From positions 668,230 to 732,229 of the forward strand of contig SDOX01000021.1 in NCBI GenBank assembly GCA_004565275.1: a stretch of 64,000 nt of DNA. The letters run 5' to 3'. The first letter of the stretch is position 1. Each line of letters starts with the position of its first letter. The notes beneath the pieces were generated by a model that was not told the DNA's origin, searched no databases, and was given only the letters and a program-made list of their open reading frames with translations. Below are positions 9,414 to 21,585 of the stretch, piece after piece. The translations under genes were made by a program, and so were the position numbers. Source of the stretch: Nannochloropsis salina CCMP1776. Its lineage: Eukaryota; Sar; Eustigmatophyceae; Eustigmatales; Monodopsidaceae.

Positions 9414-11275
9414 ATGGGTCATTTTCCTTGGGGCGCACCACGCTCGCATGTTATGCGCGCAGCTTTCTTTCTGGCTCTCCTCCTATTGCAGGACTTGGGG
9501 GAAGGCCACCCGTCATCACCGGTAGGAAATGCATTAGATCAACCTTTCCTCGCGCGACGGAGGGAAATTAGGGTCCAGCGTCAGAGAGTGTCGAAATCAG
9601 GAGGGAGGCAGACACGCGGCAAAACCCATGGAGATGCCAAACTCCACCGGCGACGGATTGATCAAGGCCAAAAGGAGCGGGAGTCTAGTGCAGCTGCAGC
9701 CATGCCGGACCAGGAGCCACGGGTGGAGGAGGAGGGCTTGCTAGAAGAGGCTATACGTGAACGCTCTATTAATAAATACTTCGCAGCGGATCCTTTATGG
9801 ACGGGTCAGCTTGTGGCGAGCGGTTTGGCATGGGCTCTGGTGGTACGTTACTCGCCAGAATTCATTGGCAGCCCTACCAGCGCAGACGACCTATCTGTGC
9901 CTTCGCAATTTGTAAATCTTCTTTCTCTCTTTCTTTTGTATAATCTCATGAGATCATGCTTCTTTTCACAAGCTGTGGGATGCTGTCAGAGGATTTCGAT
10001 TCTTTTAAGCGTGTGCTCGACGATATAGCATTTACGGCATTCAAATTCCCCTTTAAAGACGTGTCGTGCTGTAAGTAAATGCGTTTCCACAATGTTCACT
10101 CTTGCCATGACACGCTTTCATCACCAGCTGGCTGCGGCCTCTTTGCCTCCGGACATTGGCAGAGACCGCCCGATCCTACGCGTGCTGGCTGCCAGGCACG
10201 CCCTTGGCCTAGCGGCGGACGTGCGCCGCGTGCTCTTGATGGCGGCGGATGGCGCTGTCAATAGAAGAAGGATTCACGAGGTATCAGGAGAGATGGAGTG
10301 TAGTAGGTAGAGAGATGGGGCGAGTGTGGAGGTAAAGCGTGACGGCGAGGAGAAGACGCCAGGCAGGTGTGCGGGAGGACATTTATGCGCTGTATCTCGA
10401 GAGCATGCGACAGATTGCTGTATGGCTCATCAACAAACATGACTTGTTACATTTGCGCAGCTCGTTGGCGGCCTGACAAGCGTTCCCGGGGCTCCTGCCT
10501 ATCTGCTCTACACAGCCGCACTGCTCGCATGGCCCGCGACTGACTCGCCCAAGGGGGTAGTTAACGGCCTCGCGCCGCTCCTTCTCCGTGAATTTTTCAC
10601 GGCCTTAGCAGCAGTTCTGGATTTGCTTCAGATTTTAGGCGTGTCCTCGGAGGCTGCCTCAGGGCCTGGCTTCGCTGCTCGCTGTGGACCGCGGAGGCCC
10701 ATGCCTGGTTCACTTTCTACCATTAGCTTGCTGCTTGAGGTGCGTAGTGGCAAGAATGACTAGAGTGTAATGCATCAAAAGCACTTATCGTTAATGGATT
10801 TTTTTCCCGTTATTCTTTCACAGGCATCGCTGGGGCTGTCTTTGGCGGTGGCCCTCTTGCGGTGCAGGAACCAAGGCGGTACGCTTTTGCGGCGGTGTTT
10901 GGCAGCGCTCCTCTTCGCAAATTTCTTGTACAATCGAATTGGCCACATTTCTGGGCTTAAGGTGTGTGTCATGAGGAGGCCTTTTTCACGCTCTTTCTTG
11001 TCCAAAAGTATTTCCTTCTAACATCGATTTTTCCGTCGGCTTTTCTTATGCATAATATCTATCAGGAGGCGATTTGCCGACGTTCTGTTGGTGGCTCGGC
11101 TCTCGCTCTACTCAAGCCTATATTGAAAGACATGGAACCTGCGACGCGTCAAGTGACGGCCATAAGTCGAGCCACGCTTGCCCGCTTGGACACGATCCCC
11201 GGGGGAGAAAGAGTAAGATCCATGCTGCAGCTGCTCGGCTTTCTAGAAGACGATGCAGAGACAAAGGAGGCATAA
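9414..11275 (+). CDS. Unknown multi-exon membrane protein with signal peptide
   Basis: Exons approximately 9414-9911, 9953 to about 10058, 10128-10280, 10461-10739, 10824-10961 and 11066-11275. Introns 3-5 are all phase 0 with good GT-AG ends; the ends of the second exon are uncertain because its first intron would be only about 41 bases and its donor is weak. The N-terminus has a hydrophobic signal segment (AAFFLALLLLQDLG), a basic, disordered stretch follows, then hydrophobic segments (LVASGLAWALVV, PAYLLYTAALLAWP, ASLGLSLAVALLR, CLAALLFANFL). The C-terminus is an amphipathic domain ending in acidic residues. I do not recognise a family. It may be an endomembrane or plastid-envelope protein. 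Confidence 0.6.
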
Positions 11276-11792
11276 AATACAACCTGATGATTTGGATAGG
11301 CTTCAGAGCGCCACAGGTATTGTGTAAAAAGAATTTAAAGCATGTTCGAATTTCGTTAATTGTTGAGCTCTTACTTTTTGGCGGGCTAAGGTACGTTTCA
11401 ATTAATTCGATGTATGCATGATTTAAATCATCTCACGTCCGCTTACACTCCGTCAGCATATCGATACTCTATTCTTGCCTGTTTGCAATGTGACTCTGGC
11501 TCTTGCGCCCCCCTAGTCCTCTTCTGCCCATTACTCGAGGGACGCAAGGTAGCAACAACCTCCCGCCCCGCGACCCTGGACGCGTTTTCAGTAACGTTTT
11601 TTTTGGTTTTAAACATTTTCTTTTACAATAAATTCTGCGTCACTGATCTCACATTCTCCAAGATAGGATTCTGTATGGATTTATTTTACTCCTTTATGGT
11701 GACCTCATTTTTCTTTTTCTTTTTCTTAACATATTCTGGAATCATGAGGGGTTTATTGGGACGTTTCTGCCCCTCTTGCAGGTACGCCAAAT
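11276..11792. other. Intergenic, possible 5' leader intron of ankyrin gene
   Basis: Between two plus-strand genes. Just before the ankyrin ATG there is a good acceptor (ctcttgcag at 11774-11781), so the ankyrin transcript may have an intron in its leader. The frame at 11414-11800 is pyrimidine-rich and lacks protein features. Confidence 0.35.
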
Positions 11793-12611
11793 ATGCCTAA
11801 CGACACGGCACTTCACAAATCATGTCACAACGGAGACTTAGATGCTGTACAGCGTATGATAGAGGGTAAAGAATTCGATGTTAATGAAGGTATTTCCTTA
11901 TATTTGTAGGGGGTAAGGGTGGGTCAAAGCAAATGTTAAATTGAGATGTCTAGAGTGGGCAGTGCCTTGCACTAGTTTTATTCCATGTCCTATATCTTCC
12001 ACTTAAAGCCGGAGCGGGGGACAGAAGACCGCTCCATCGCGCTGCAGGAAGTAATCATATTGAGGTGTGCCGGTACCTTATCGAGAGGGGGGCCAAAATT
12101 GATCAGGTTTGTAAGCAAGAGTGCGATGGATGGAAACTGTTACAAGGGGCCAAATGACGCGGACGAGCAATATGCTGCGGCTCCATGTCCTCCTCACTGC
12201 TTTTCAAAAGTGATCCTTGTTCTCTGCACCTCAGATGCAGTACTTTTCTCAAACATACTTTTCCGTGTACGTTTCTTGCAGGCAGATAAAAGTGGACGCA
12301 CAGCGTTACACTGGGCAAGCATTAGCGGACACCAGGAAACGGCTGAGCTTCTTGTAGAGAAAGGTGCGAATCTCATGGCTGAAACTTCTTCTAAAATGAC
12401 CCCTCTACACGGGGCCGCCGAGGGTGGAAGGGCGGAGCTCATTCGGCTCTTTCTCACGAAGGGTGACAAGGACGCCCTCGTGAATGCTCGCGATGCTGAC
12501 AACAAGACACCTTTCGACTTGGCCATGCAGGGCAAACACGCTGCGGTTGTCAAAGCTCTGAAGGAAATGGGTGATCCCAATGCACAGGGAGCAGCATGTT
12601 GTGTGATGTAA
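11793..12611 (+). CDS. Short ankyrin-repeat protein with C-terminal CaaX box
   Basis: Three exons, 11793-11889, 12009-12106 and 12282-12611, phases closing to 174 residues. Four ankyrin repeats fill the protein: TALHKSCHNGDLDAVQRMI, RPLHRAAGSNHIEVCRYLI, TALHWASISGHQETAELLV and TPLHGAAEGGRAELIRLFL, plus a degenerate fifth (TPFDLAMQGKHAAVVKAL). It ends in CCVM, which fits a CaaX prenylation signal with methionine favouring farnesylation. Ankyrin proteins bind partner proteins; the closest general type is the small all-ankyrin scaffold such as the proteasome chaperone gankyrin (PSMD10), which has no CaaX end. Membrane anchoring is therefore an inference from the last four residues. Confidence 0.85.
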
Positions 12612-12892
12612 AGCACGAACAAAACCTTGTTGAAGAGCATGCAAGCAGCTGGTTTCCTTTTCACGATCATGAACGAATGACTTTGACGGTCTCGTGGTCT
12701 TGAACTGGCACTCAGCGAGATGTTCTGAAGTTCTGAAGGAAAATACTAAATAGGAACAACGAAAAGGTGTTGCTCCAAACAACGATTATATTGCTTGGTC
12801 TATCTTATTCACACACAGGCATTTACAAGGACTGGATTTGGCTCGGAGGCTTTATAGCAATCCTTCTCCAGGATCCCCGGCATCGTCCTTGA

Positions 12893-13603
12893 CTACTTCT
12901 TGGTAGGATCGTTACGTCTGCCATGCCACTCTCCTGATCGAAAATCGTAGTCCGGGTCAGGTCCAATGTCTTGGCTGGAAGTGTTCATGTAGGCCCCCCG
13001 CATGATCTGGCTCCCGGTAAGGGGCTTGTCGCTCTGGTACAAGGACCGTCCATCGCGGAGTTTGCGGATACCGTAGGGCAGAAGAGCCGCTGTGATTCGG
13101 TACACAAAAGTATTTGAAATGAAATACGTTATACTAATGCTGCTCTTTCCGAAGAAAAGAAGACGTGTGAGGGAAAGACATACAAATGCGATATGAAATG
13201 CCGTGCCGCAGTAAGCATGCGGATGACAGGCTTAACAACCAGTATTACACGTTTACCGCAGCTCACTTACCCATTGTTATACCCAATGTTACCAGTACTA
13301 CAGTAGTGCGGTTTCGATTGCGTGTGGATAGAGTTGCTGCATTTTTGCCGGCACCCGGGGCGGCAACCATCATCATCATCATCATCATCATGGTCGTTAC
13401 AGGATTTCTTAGCCCTGTCCCACCTCAGCCGGGGAAAATTGTCCCTTTGATTGCAGAAATAAATCTTCAAAGGTTTTGATTGTCTGTCGAAACGTATGTT
13501 ATAGTACCAGGTCTCTGAGATCCGTAGATGCGAGCCCAGTGCCCAGAATCATGTTATCAACCTCCTGCAAGCCAGGCTGCAGGGACGTGGCGGGCTTGGA
13601 CAT
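12893..13603 (-). CDS. Small membrane protein, function unknown (exon 1-2 junction unresolved)
   Basis: The last exon (13139-12893) encodes a hydrophobic segment (ISITYFISNTFVYRITAALL) and a polar tail containing MRGAYMNTSSQDIGPDPDYD, ending KK. A short exon ending at 13271 (encoding GNIGYNNG) joins it in phase with a strong donor (gtaagt) and acceptor. An upstream exon 13603-13508 would give MSKPATSLQPGLQEVDNMIL and ASTDLRDL. The joined product of about 120 residues reads smoothly, but I could not find a canonical splice between the first and second pieces. The layout (short soluble N-terminus, one helix, acidic-proline tail) suggests a mitochondrial inner-membrane or endomembrane protein. 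I do not recognise the family. Confidence 0.5.
13368..13391. repeat. (CAT)8 microsatellite
   Basis: Eight perfect cat units, apparently inside an intron of the small membrane protein gene on the minus strand. Confidence 0.9.
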
Positions 13604-14495
13604 GCATGGGTCTTGAACAACAAAACAAGGTCAAGCTGACTGCAAGTCTTTGAAAGAATAGCGGGATATACACAGCAGGGTTGTACGACACTACAGGCCT
13701 CGTGAAATGGCCATATCCCTACATTCTGTGTACATCACGAGATTTACGATCATGCTTTTAGCGATCGAGACGAGTGATCTGAAATCGTGGAGCGACACAT
13801 GATGTGCAACGTCGAATACCACGCACACTCTCTCGTGTCGCCTTGTCGCGTCGCTTAAAAGCTCACTTCTTGTAAGCACTAGGAGAAGGAATTGCTTTCT
13901 GTGTTCACCAGTCATATTTCGGCATGGTTGGAAGCGGCAAAGTAGAAGTCAGTGTGGATCGTAGGAAGGGGCACTATAGACTGAGCGGCCTGCCCCCGCC
14001 TTACAAACGGAGCCCCGACGACGCATGCGCCGAGACGAATGATGGCTGATCCCCCGTATCAGGACGCGTCGCTCTTCGTCTCGTGCTTGTCCTGATGCCA
14101 CCTGAACCCGCAACACGTCCGGTCTACACATTTATACAGGTCTTCCAATTCCTGTCGATGAGGACATCGTCCGCTCTGTGTCTCCTCCTGGGGTCCCTCT
14201 CTTACTCGTCCTGTACGTTGTGTTTTGTTTGGATGTGAACCGCCTTCCCATGAAAGGAACGTTTGCAGTGGGGATGGGGTTCGCATGCCATGACATCGCG
14301 CATGGGTGTCTATGAACAAGCTGGCGGCCGCGTCTAATCGATCGCGCAAGTCCGCTCTCACTCAGAGGCCCGCAAAGCGCTGCTCACTCTCCTCTTTCAC
14401 ACCACCGTTGACACATCTCACTGCACCTAACAGCTTTCCTCGCTCCAAGCCCTCTGTCTGCTAAGGTCACTGCACGGACTAGGCACATTGTATCC
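13604..14495. promoter_or_regulatory. Divergent intergenic region before enolase
   Basis: About 890 bases between the minus-strand membrane protein and enolase. Minus-strand frames here (13691-13915, 14059-14361) lack domain or splice support. A pyrimidine-rich stretch (about 14380-14470) precedes the enolase ATG, as expected for the promoter and leader of a highly expressed gene. Confidence 0.4.
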
Positions 14496-16356
<1,861 letters not shown>

Positions 16357-17381
16357 ATTTTAATCAGCCTACACGATGGGTATACACGAGGATTTGACGG
16401 ATCAACGCCCGAGGTGTGTGTGATAAGGCGGAAATGACTCTGCCTATCTGGCGAGAAATGGAAGAGTACCGAAAAACAGCTTTCGTGTGTTTTTGTGTGC
16501 CTCACATGCGGTGTATCTGCATTGAGAGCTCTGTGTTGATGTCATTGCACTGTCGTATATGTAACGAGGCTATATTTACCGGAATCTTGAATCTCGAATC
16601 GCGTGCAGCTCTAAGTACGCCTCGAAAGGGATGTCACTTGGTAGCCTGCAGCTCTCAGTAGGTCTCGCAAGAGATATTACTTAGTATTGTATTCTTACCG
16701 GGTTATGGCAAGAGCGTTACGAGAAGGCCGTGTACGACGTCATTGAGGTAAGTGAAAGTCAGGATTGTGCTTGATGATATGATGTGTCTCTATACAACCG
16801 CCTGGATATCTAGTCAGGAAAGATAGATGAGGAGGAAGACGAATCATGAAGAAGTATGATACATGGAAAAATGTGTACTGCTCGAGTTCTGAGAGCTTTG
16901 TTTTCTGCTGTCCATCTCTTGTCGGTATTAATTGAAACATTTTGGCATCGTTTATCATTTTGGTCCACATAAGTCATACTTGCTTCCTCGTGAGCCATGC
17001 GTGTTGCTGCTGCTTTTCAGTATACGCGCATGCAACCTTTCACGTGTGCAGATCTCCGTTACGCTTCCCTACAGCCTTCACTTTCTGGCTTCGACCAATA
17101 AGTCACGTCTCAACGCGCTTTCAATTCGGCCTCCGCGTATGAGGCAACACATGATACATGGCTCCATCCAGTGAGGAAACCTCCATCCCAAAAATACACC
17201 CACACTTCGAAAATTCAGTCTAAATTTTCACGGTCCCAATCGCGATGCTCAAAGCGTAGCCCACTACATCCATGGAATAGCTGGTTCTACATTCGCGCAC
17301 AGACCTCCTTGTGCGCCCTGCACCCTTTCTATTCCGTCAAGTCCATCCTGTCCACCTCCTGCCCTCCACGCTTTTTTTCAA
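16357..17381. other. Convergent intergenic region, no gene seen
   Basis: About 1 kb between the 3' ends of enolase and guanine deaminase. Only short, featureless frames on either strand. Confidence 0.5.
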
Positions 17382-19403
17382 TCACAATACCCGTTTCCCC
17401 CCGACGTAGACCTGCTCTATGTTACGGTCATCGCCTAGAAAGAGAAACTTTTCGAAGGCAGAGTGCAGGTACTCGCCATCGAACATGTCGAGTGGCCCAT
17501 CCTCTGTTTTGGGGTCTACGACTACGGCGTCTAAGTACTTCCCGGGAGAAAAATTTCCAACCGCCGCGCCTATGCCTAGCACGTTTGCCCCTCCTTGCGT
17601 CGCTAAAAAGAAGACTTCATCAATAGTCAGAGCTTCGTAAGGCTGACCTTGCTCGTCCTTCTCGGTGAACGAGATACAGCGGGACGCAATGATAGCTTGG
17701 CGTGCGGCGTCCAGCACCGAAGTCGAATAGCCACCCGCGACGTCTGTCCCGAGACCTACCTTGATGCCGCGATCCAGTAGTCGGCGCACATTTAAAACAC
17801 CGCTGCCTAGCATGAAGTTCGAGGAGGGACAGTGCGCGACGCCCACATCGTTGGCTTTGAGGATCGCTTGCTCGTCGGCTCCGCAGTGACAGCAGTGAGC
17901 GAAGTAGGCCCTCTCATGCAAGAGGCCGAAGGTGCGATACACGTCCGTGTAGTGCTCGCACTCGGGATGTAGCTCCCGCACCCAGGCAATCTCTCTTTGC
18001 GACTCGCTCAGGTGGGATTGCACAGGGAGGTTTTGTACTCGTGAGAGCTCTCCCAGGGCTTGGAGCATCTCGGGCGTGCAGCTGGGCACGAAGCGCGGGG
18101 TGAGGACAGGCGTGACCAGTGGGGGGGGCGATGCATAAGACCTGAGGGTAGGCGTCTCTACTGTCCGGGTTTTGTGGGGGTCGCTCTGACTGGAAGACGC
18201 GGCAAGGGTACCGGTAGCACCCGGAGTGATCCTTCCGCTTTTGCCTCCCACGGGCGGGGGCAGGGCGTTGGCTGCCGTGAGAGCCCCGCTTGGCAATGAG
18301 CATGAGTCCCTCTTCTCGCTGCCTTTATCCTCAGTGGGACCAGCAGTGCCTGTCGCCCTGACCGCTTCTTCGTTCTCCGGATCGCTCGTCTCCGGCGACT
18401 CCACGTCTGTCGCCTCGCCCAAGCTCTCGCGACGGACGATGCGGGTCTCGGAGGCGACCCGCTTCATGCGTGGAGGCACGGAGGAGGCGCCGGGAGCTGC
18501 CTGTGGGCACACAGAAGTACGCTTCGTGTAGCGTACAAAATCGGCCACGTCCTTAATCCCCTGCTCCGTCGTCTCCATGTAGAAATCCTGGCGATGAGGA
18601 AAGAGAGGAAGAAGTATGATCTTGACCCTGTTGGCCCGCACCCCAACACTAGAAACGAGCTCGCTTTTGCTTCCCCCAAGCCCTTATTATCAATAAAACG
18701 TACCGGGGAATTGCGGTCCATGGAGACCTTGCCCACATAAGCCCTCTGACCCTGCTCTCGCACTATGTCGACCAGGAGCTTGGAAGCCTCCAGGTGCAAA
18801 GTGGCGAAGTAGGAGCAGGTGGTCGTGCCGTTCATCAAGTGTCGACGGACTGACTTAGAATACACGTCTTGGGCGAAGTTGAGGTCGGCAAATTTGGCCT
18901 CGCACGGAAACGTGTAAGTGTTCAGCCTAATTGCCAGAGGGGGATAACACCGAGACGCGACACAGCGAGGTGAGGGGTGAGATAAGAATAGGACACCTGG
19001 GGAGTTGTTGTATCTACGGGAAATATTCTTGAAAAACGCACCATTTAAGAAGAGGTAGATTCATTCCTGTGCCTGTGAAAGCGTATTGGGGAGCATGGGC
19101 GTGCGTGTCGACGAAGCCGGGCATCATGATGCGGCCGTGGAACTCAACAATCTCATGAGCATGAGCGCGCGCAGCTATTTCATCTACCTCCTCCAAAGTC
19201 TTGTGCTCCACATCCAGCAAATCCAAGATCAGCCCATCTCGAGCATGATCGACCACCAGCAACCCGTCAGGCAGCATCTCAAGTTCCGTCAGGGACTTGC
19301 TGTGCACCATGGCACACCGGTAGGCCACGACTCCAGGCTCCGAGTCCGGTGCCTCGGGTAACGCCCGCACCTTTTTCCACGCTGGATCCTTCATGCTGAC
19401 CAT
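17382..19403 (-). CDS. Guanine deaminase with ~125-residue internal insertion
   Basis: Three exons: 19403-19042, 18926-18704 and 18587-17382; phases close to 596 residues, about 140 more than typical guanine deaminase. The enzyme hydrolyses guanine to xanthine and ammonia. Amidohydrolase signatures are PGFVDTHAHAPQYAFTGTG (zinc histidines), QSHLSE (histidine ligand), YFAHCCHCG, AHCPSSNFMLGSG and GLGTDVAGGYS (aspartate ligand). TFPCEAKFAD and NGTTTCSYFAT match the guanine deaminase branch rather than other amidohydrolases. Between the helix ending VRYTKRTSV and the strand beginning TPRFVPSC lies an insert of about 125 residues (roughly 220-345), rich in Ser, Pro, Glu and Thr and apparently disordered; it is encoded in the same exon, without stops. 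Cytosolic location is likely. Confidence 0.93.
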
Positions 19404-20212
19404 ATCGAAGAATGTAGGAGCACTTTATAGATTCTATCACCTGCCGTGTAGTAGGATCGTTGTAGTACAAAGGAAGCATTCCAACGTGAGAAGGTACGGC
19501 TCACTTTAGATAACTTACTGCATTTCTCGCGTCGCCTACAATTTGATTAAAATGGTTCTTTTCACAGAGTTGCTTGTGCGAAAGCAATTCTCAAATTCAA
19601 GAACGCCGAAACACAACCAACATCTGGAAAGCATATGCTTGGAGAGAAGGCGTATGTATAGAGTGATGGCAAGTGCAAAAATTACCATGCGTCCGTTTTA
19701 TGCCTGGAAACAGATATTCTTTTCCTGCCAACAAAATCATCACAAGGTACGAAAATTGATTTAGAGTGCGATGCGTAAGTGTCGGTGTTTGCCTGATGAG
19801 AGTTGTGTTGTCGTGTGGGAGGTGAAGCCGAGCACTGGCTGAGCGACACATGGAAGGGAGATGGGCGAAAGCTGCAAGGCAATCGCATACGCACAGGCTT
19901 ACACTCTGCCGGCTCCACACACTTGACCACGAATAGAAACGGACAAACCTGAAAGACATCGACAAAAGTTACCAAAGGAATAGAAGAATGCGCAAAACCT
20001 GCAAGTCGCATACGTGCGGCTAGCGGTTTTTGCCGCTCGGAGTGGGGCCGAATGGGGGCCAAAGTGGAGGCTCCGATCCGATCCGATTCGATTCGATCCT
20101 ATTCGATCCGATCTTCCCGCCATCCCGCGCGACAAGGTCATGAGGGGAGAGGTTCACAGCACACTGTGTCAACGTCATGTACAATACCACTTTCTTTTCT
20201 TACGGAGCTTGC
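19404..20212. other. Intergenic with (GATCC)n-like repeat
   Basis: Upstream of guanine deaminase and downstream of the NDUFA11-like gene, both on the minus strand. It has a 5-base tandem repeat at 20074-20113. No coding frame that I can support. Confidence 0.45.
20074..20113. repeat. 5-base tandem repeat (cgatc/cgatt units)
   Basis: Eight imperfect units alternating cgatc and cgatt/ctatt. It looks like a minisatellite in non-coding DNA. Confidence 0.85.
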
Positions 20213-21202
20213 TCATCGCTTTTCTGCCCTTCCTATCGCCTTGTCCCCTCCCCATGCAGATGGGGCAGTGGGGTGTCCGAAGCGTTGCTTAGCCCTCCTA
20301 TCCTGGTAATTTGAGATTGAGCTTTCCACCAAATCGGAAATACTTTCTGCAATCATGCCCATTCCACCGAAGAAAACGGCTCCTCGGCCTACTTGGCGAG
20401 GCCCAGCTTGATTGTCGAATATGTTGTGAAATTAATACAGGTCAGAGTGAGAAATCCGCTAGTTTCATGCGCTTTGCTCTGAGATCAGACGCAGACAAAG
20501 CACCTTATTCGATATAATTTGATGCGAGTGTAGCATTTCAAATTAATCCAACTCATGTGACCTAATAAGAAAATTTACCAGTGATGAGAGAGGTCACAGC
20601 CCCTGCGACAGCACCGGCGCCCACCCAGTTTAGTATGCCTTCCTCTTGTCGTACGTACTCCAAGCCATAAAGTGAAGCTGTTTGAAAGTGCAATACATTT
20701 TTTAGCCGCGAGCACGTCAAAAGACCTGAATTTTAAAAAGCACACACTCCATATATGTCTTAAAAATCCTCGGCTCCCTCGTCCGGAAATGCCTTCTTGT
20801 GTCTATGGTTTTCTGGTCACACACACTAAGCTTTTAGCGTTACACACTACAAACGCTTACAGCTAAATGTTGCCCCGAATATGGTGTAGCCGATTCCCAA
20901 ATGTAGTGAAAATAATAAAGCTGATTGGCCGCGCCATGCCCCGACTGCTGCTCCAACAGCTGAACCAACAAGACCTTATTACATTGTGAAGGGGGAAATA
21001 TCAAAGTAATCAGCATAAAGACATTTTAAAGAAGATGCAGACTCCGAAAGCGCTCATGGCCATGATTGATTAACCAGTCGTAAGATGTCTGCTAAAACAC
21101 AGGAGGCAGTCGTAGACATAAAAAGCCAGGGTTCTTACCGGTATATACGGGTGCGTACCAGTAATGCTTGTAATCCTTTCTCTTTTCCGGAGTGTCCCGC
21201 AT
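20213..21202 (-). CDS. Tim17-family protein, probable complex I subunit NDUFA11/B14.7
   Basis: Four short exons: 21202-21139, 20974-20861, 20677-20579 and 20406-20213. All three introns are phase 1 with GT-AG ends and close to 156 residues (NDUFA11 is about 140). The protein begins MRDTPEKRKDYKHYWYAPVY, then has four glycine-zipper membrane segments typical of the Tim17/22/23/B14.7 superfamily: GLVGSAVGAAVGAWRG, FSLHLGIGYTIFGATF, ILNWVGAGAVAGAVTSLI and GRGAVFFGGMGMIAES. The phrase EEGILNWVGAGAVAGA sits where NDUFA11 has DDPLNYFLGGCAGG. A basic tail follows. NDUFA11 lies in the membrane arm of mitochondrial complex I. A preprotein translocase or OEP16-like PRAT protein is the alternative, since the four-helix fold is shared. 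Confidence 0.8.
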
Positions 21203-21295
21203 ATTGAGTCGATGCTGTGGCAAAATTCATTGTGATATTAATGATTAGCTCGACCGGATAGGACTGGTACTATTGCTAACGTTTGTTTCACTGCA
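21203..21295. promoter_or_regulatory. 93-base bidirectional promoter
   Basis: The only DNA between the start codons of the NDUFA11-like gene (minus) and the 76-residue gene (plus). Both promoters or one shared bidirectional promoter must lie here or overlap the genes. Confidence 0.45.
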
Positions 21296-21585
21296 ATGGC
21301 TGCTCGTGTGTTCTTAATTATCCGTTCGTGTGCATCAACGCAGCTAATCGCAGGTGAGCCGCAACTGAAGACATAAACGTGAAATCTAAGCTGCAGACAA
21401 ATCATTCCACAGGGAATTATGCGCAAAGTGTGTATGTACCAATCTGCTCGCAAAGAAATTTTAGGAGGCGAACTCCAGGCTCAATTAGAATGGCACATCA
21501 TAATAATGAATTTTTACCGCGTCCGGTGCGACAACATTGCCGGAAGATAGCGCTACATCTGCATGCTCAGTCTGCTTTACCATAA
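21296..21585 (+). CDS. 76-residue basic protein, possibly mitochondrial
   Basis: Two exons, 21296-21353 and 21413-21585, joined by a 59-base GT-AG intron in phase 1. The product starts MAARVFLIIRSCASTQL, which has the alternation of arginine and hydrophobic residues of a mitochondrial presequence, and the rest is rich in Arg, His and Asn (RNFRRRTPGSIRMAHHNNEF). No domain recognised. Support comes from the ATG, the clean intron and the head-to-head position with the NDUFA11-like gene; a chance frame is possible. Confidence 0.45.

Noticed and set aside
13267-13470. Cys-rich minus-strand frame with a poly-Asp run
   Set aside because: The Asp run comes from the (CAT)8 microsatellite, and the frame is mostly the intron of the small membrane protein gene.
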